This document shows positions 62,430-64,000 of a stretch of DNA of 64,000 nucleotides, piece by piece (position 1 is the stretch's first letter; each line of letters starts with the position of its first letter). The stretch is from Ignavibacteria bacterium (GTDB lineage: Bacteria; Bacteroidota; Ignavibacteria; Tepidaquicellales; Tepidaquicellaceae). The position numbers and the translations under genes were made by a program. Below the pieces are notes generated by a model. It worked only from the letters and a program-made list of their open reading frames with translations, searched no databases and was not told where the DNA came from. The DNA lies in the NCBI GenBank assembly GCA_041649015.1, contig JBAZNU010000001.1:186001-250000 (forward strand). Reading direction: 5' to 3'.

Positions 62430-62630
62430 AAATTATGAAATGATTGTTTATCAATAAAAATACTCATAATTTAAAACATAAAGAATGTATAAAGCGTTTA
62501 AGGGTAACCAATAAATTAAGGAATAGATAACATATTCTTTTATTAACCGGGTATGGTTTTTGCACAAGTAAACGATAAAAAATTGCTTTTTACATTATTG
62601 AATAATTTATTACATTATAAACGAGACAAA

Positions 62631-62636
62631 AAGGAG
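62631..62636 (+). promoter_or_regulatory. Shine-Dalgarno that fixes the TTG start of the PAS gene
   Basis: aaggag lies 7 bases before the TTG at 62644. It is the best Shine-Dalgarno in the window and makes TTG preferable to the in-frame GTG at 62638, which would be only 2-3 bases from it. Confidence 0.65.
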
Positions 62637-62643
62637 TGTGATT

Positions 62644-64000
62644 TTGAAAGAAACGGACAAAAAATCAAAAACCGACACTGTAAACAATGTAAAAATAACA
62701 GAGAAGATAAGTCCCGAAAAGTTATTTACATTTATTGAGAGCATACCTGATTACATAGCTTTATACGACAAGAAAGGAAACTATGTATATCTAAATCATT
62801 ACGCAAAAGGTTATACACAAGAAGAAACCATAGGCAAGCACTATACACTCTACCTTCCGGAAGAATCCAAGAAAATTTACAGAAAAGCATTTAATCAAGC
62901 AAAAAAAACGGGCGAGACGCAGTATGTAGAGTATTTTGCACCCGGTAACGACGGAGCGGTGAAATATTATGAGAGCTATATTGTTCCTTTGACTGAATCC
63001 GGAACATTTTTAAACATGATGGTGATAGCGAGGGATATTTCGGAGAAAAAAGCCATTGAGAACTCGCTTAAGGAAAGTGAAGCAAATGCGAGGGCAATAA
63101 TGGAATCAACTTCAGACTCGATAATATTAATAGATAAAAAAGGGTTTGTCCTCGATACGAATGAGGGGCATGCAAACAGGTTTGGTTTAACCCGAAAAGA
63201 TTTAATCGGAAAAAATCTGAAAGAGTTTTTACCCAAAAATTTATACAGAACCAGGTTTAAGAACGTAAAAAAATGTTTGGAGACGGGAAAACCCGTTAAC
63301 GGAGAGGATCTCCGTGATAATCGATACACAGAATTCGGTATATATCCAATCAAAACGAATAAGAAAAAGCCTGACAGGGTGTCAGTGTTCTCAAGAGATA
63401 TAACAGAAAAAAAGCAATTGGTTGAAGAACTGGAAAGGATAAAAGACTTTTCAGAAAACCTTTTGCAAACTGCTAATACGATTATAGTCGGACTTGATAT
63501 TAACGGCAGGGTAAAATTCATAAACAATGCCGGAGAAAAAATAACAGGTTATACGAAAGAAGAGATAAAAAATCTTGATTGGTTTGAAGTTCTCGTACCA
63601 AAAGACCGTTTTCCTGAAGTCTGGAAAATGTTTGATATACTTACAGCAGGAAAGGAATTAAAGAATTTCGAGAATCCAATAATAACAAAGTCCGGAGAAG
63701 AGCGACACATACTTTGGCAAAACAATCAAATGTATGAAAACGGGAAAATATCCGGCACGTTATCTTTTGGATTAGACATCACGGAAAGAAAGAAAGCAGA
63801 AGAGGAAACCAAATCAAGTTTTTCTCTGTTAAGAATTGCCGGGAAGACAGCAAAATTTGGTGGATGGAGTGTAGATCTTTCTAACAATAAATTAGAATGG
63901 TCGGATGAAGTTGCGAAAATTCATGAGATCCCTGCTGGATACTCACCTACTGTTGAAGAGGGTATCAATTTCTATGCACCTGAATACAGGGAAACAATTA
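62644..64000 (+). CDS. Multi-PAS sensor protein (C-terminus beyond window)
   Basis: Open from TTG 62644 to the window end (452 codons), with no signal peptide or membrane helix. Four PAS domains are visible: from ~35 (SIPDYIALYDKKGNYVYLNH... to VIARDISEKKAIE), from ~160 (STSDSIILIDKKGFVLDTNE to FSRDITEKKQL), from ~275 (TANTIIVGLDINGRVKFINNA to FGLDITERKKAE), and a fourth beginning ~400 (AGKTAKFGGWSVDLSNNKLEW). Such arrays usually end in a histidine kinase or cyclase, but that part is outside the window. It senses internal signals. Divergent from the 5'-nucleotidase gene. Confidence 0.88.
   Translation, partial: MKETDKKSKTDTVNNVKITEKISPEKLFTFIESIPDYIALYDKKGNYVYLNHYAKGYTQEETIGKHYTLYLPEESKKIYRKAFNQAKKTGETQYVEYFAPGNDGAVKYYESYIVPLTESGTFLNMMVIARDISEKKAIENSLKESEANARAIMESTSDSIILIDKKGFVLDTNEGHANRFGLTRKDLIGKNLKEFLPKNLYRTRFKNVKKCLETGKPVNGEDLRDNRYTEFGIYPIKTNKKKPDRVSVFSRDITEKKQLVEELERIKDFSENLLQTANTIIVGLDINGRVKFINNAGEKITGYTKEEIKNLDWFEVLVPKDRFPEVWKMFDILTAGKELKNFENPIITKSGEERHILWQNNQMYENGKISGTLSFGLDITERKKAEEETKSSFSLLRIAGKTAKFGGWSVDLSNNKLEWSDEVAKIHEIPAGYSPTVEEGINFYAPEYRETI

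Noticed and set aside
62976..63527. 183-residue minus-strand protein
   Set aside because: It is antisense to the PAS protein, whose frame has clear domain conservation; composition matches an opposite-strand shadow.

Overview
The window looks like chromosomal DNA from an AT-rich, Gram-negative member of the Bacteroidota/Chlorobiota side of the FCB group, most like the Ignavibacteria. The evidence is: type IX secretion (T9SS) C-terminal sorting domains of the NPFNP...LSSGIYFYR type on two secreted proteins and one decayed fragment; an Omp28-like / DUF6029-like / TlpA trio; many signal-peptide outer-membrane barrels; few Shine-Dalgarno sequences; and several TTG/GTG starts. This placement is inferred from gene families, not from a marker tree.

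Layout. 1-7822 (minus): a TPR protein cut by the window edge, a helix-hairpin-helix outer-membrane barrel, the Omp28/DUF6029/TlpA trio, and a lone nuoH. 7823-11701: repeat-rich spacer, an orphan ORF, a small barrel protein, a lipoprotein, a lone nuoJ and a solitary GroES-like protein. 11827-20382: a K+/H+ antiporter, then minus-strand runs for glycan breakdown (GH2 mannosidase, GH20 hexosaminidase, CAT-like acyltransferase) and for M42 peptidase plus lipoate ligase. 20383-25031: a repeat-rich stretch with a MITE-like element, small hairpin repeats, a T9SS-sorted protein, a decayed T9SS domain, an EFR1-type flavodoxin/ferredoxin, and tRNA-Phe flanked by degenerate tRNA halves. 25032-33138: nitroreductase, DUF4239, YhcH family, then the most unusual locus: two paralogous secreted FecR-like proteins bracketing a secreted TPR-CHAT caspase-like protein and a CHASE2-like membrane protein, followed by remnants of a third paralogue and of a glycosyltransferase. 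33139-38804: GH81 glucanase, GT9 and GT2 transferases, a barrel protein. 39157-48476: LptF/G permease, SRP RNA, Gfo/Idh oxidoreductase, PhoB/PhoR-like pair, aldo/keto reductase, secreted phospholipase D plus PAP2-like protein, DnaG. 48477-49172: second MITE copy and hairpins. 49173-54721 (minus): cysS, holA, ECF sigma/anti-sigma, purS, purQ, tatA, DUF4870. 54722-55774: a RAYT-type transposase between inverted REP hairpins, plus a 36-bp tandem repeat. 55775-64000: M28 peptidase, 3-methyladenine glycosylase, then a minus-strand run (5'-nucleotidase, YggX, SpoIIE-type phosphatase, purE, CpcT/CpeT-like protein) and a multi-PAS sensor protein cut by the window end.

How the genes fit together. Most are housekeeping (replication, purine synthesis, tRNA charging, protein export, respiration) mixed with envelope and polysaccharide functions. 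The unusual content is the CHAT/CHASE2/FecR-like locus and the dense family of small structured repeats in the spacers, one of which appears to have rewritten copies of a tRNA gene.
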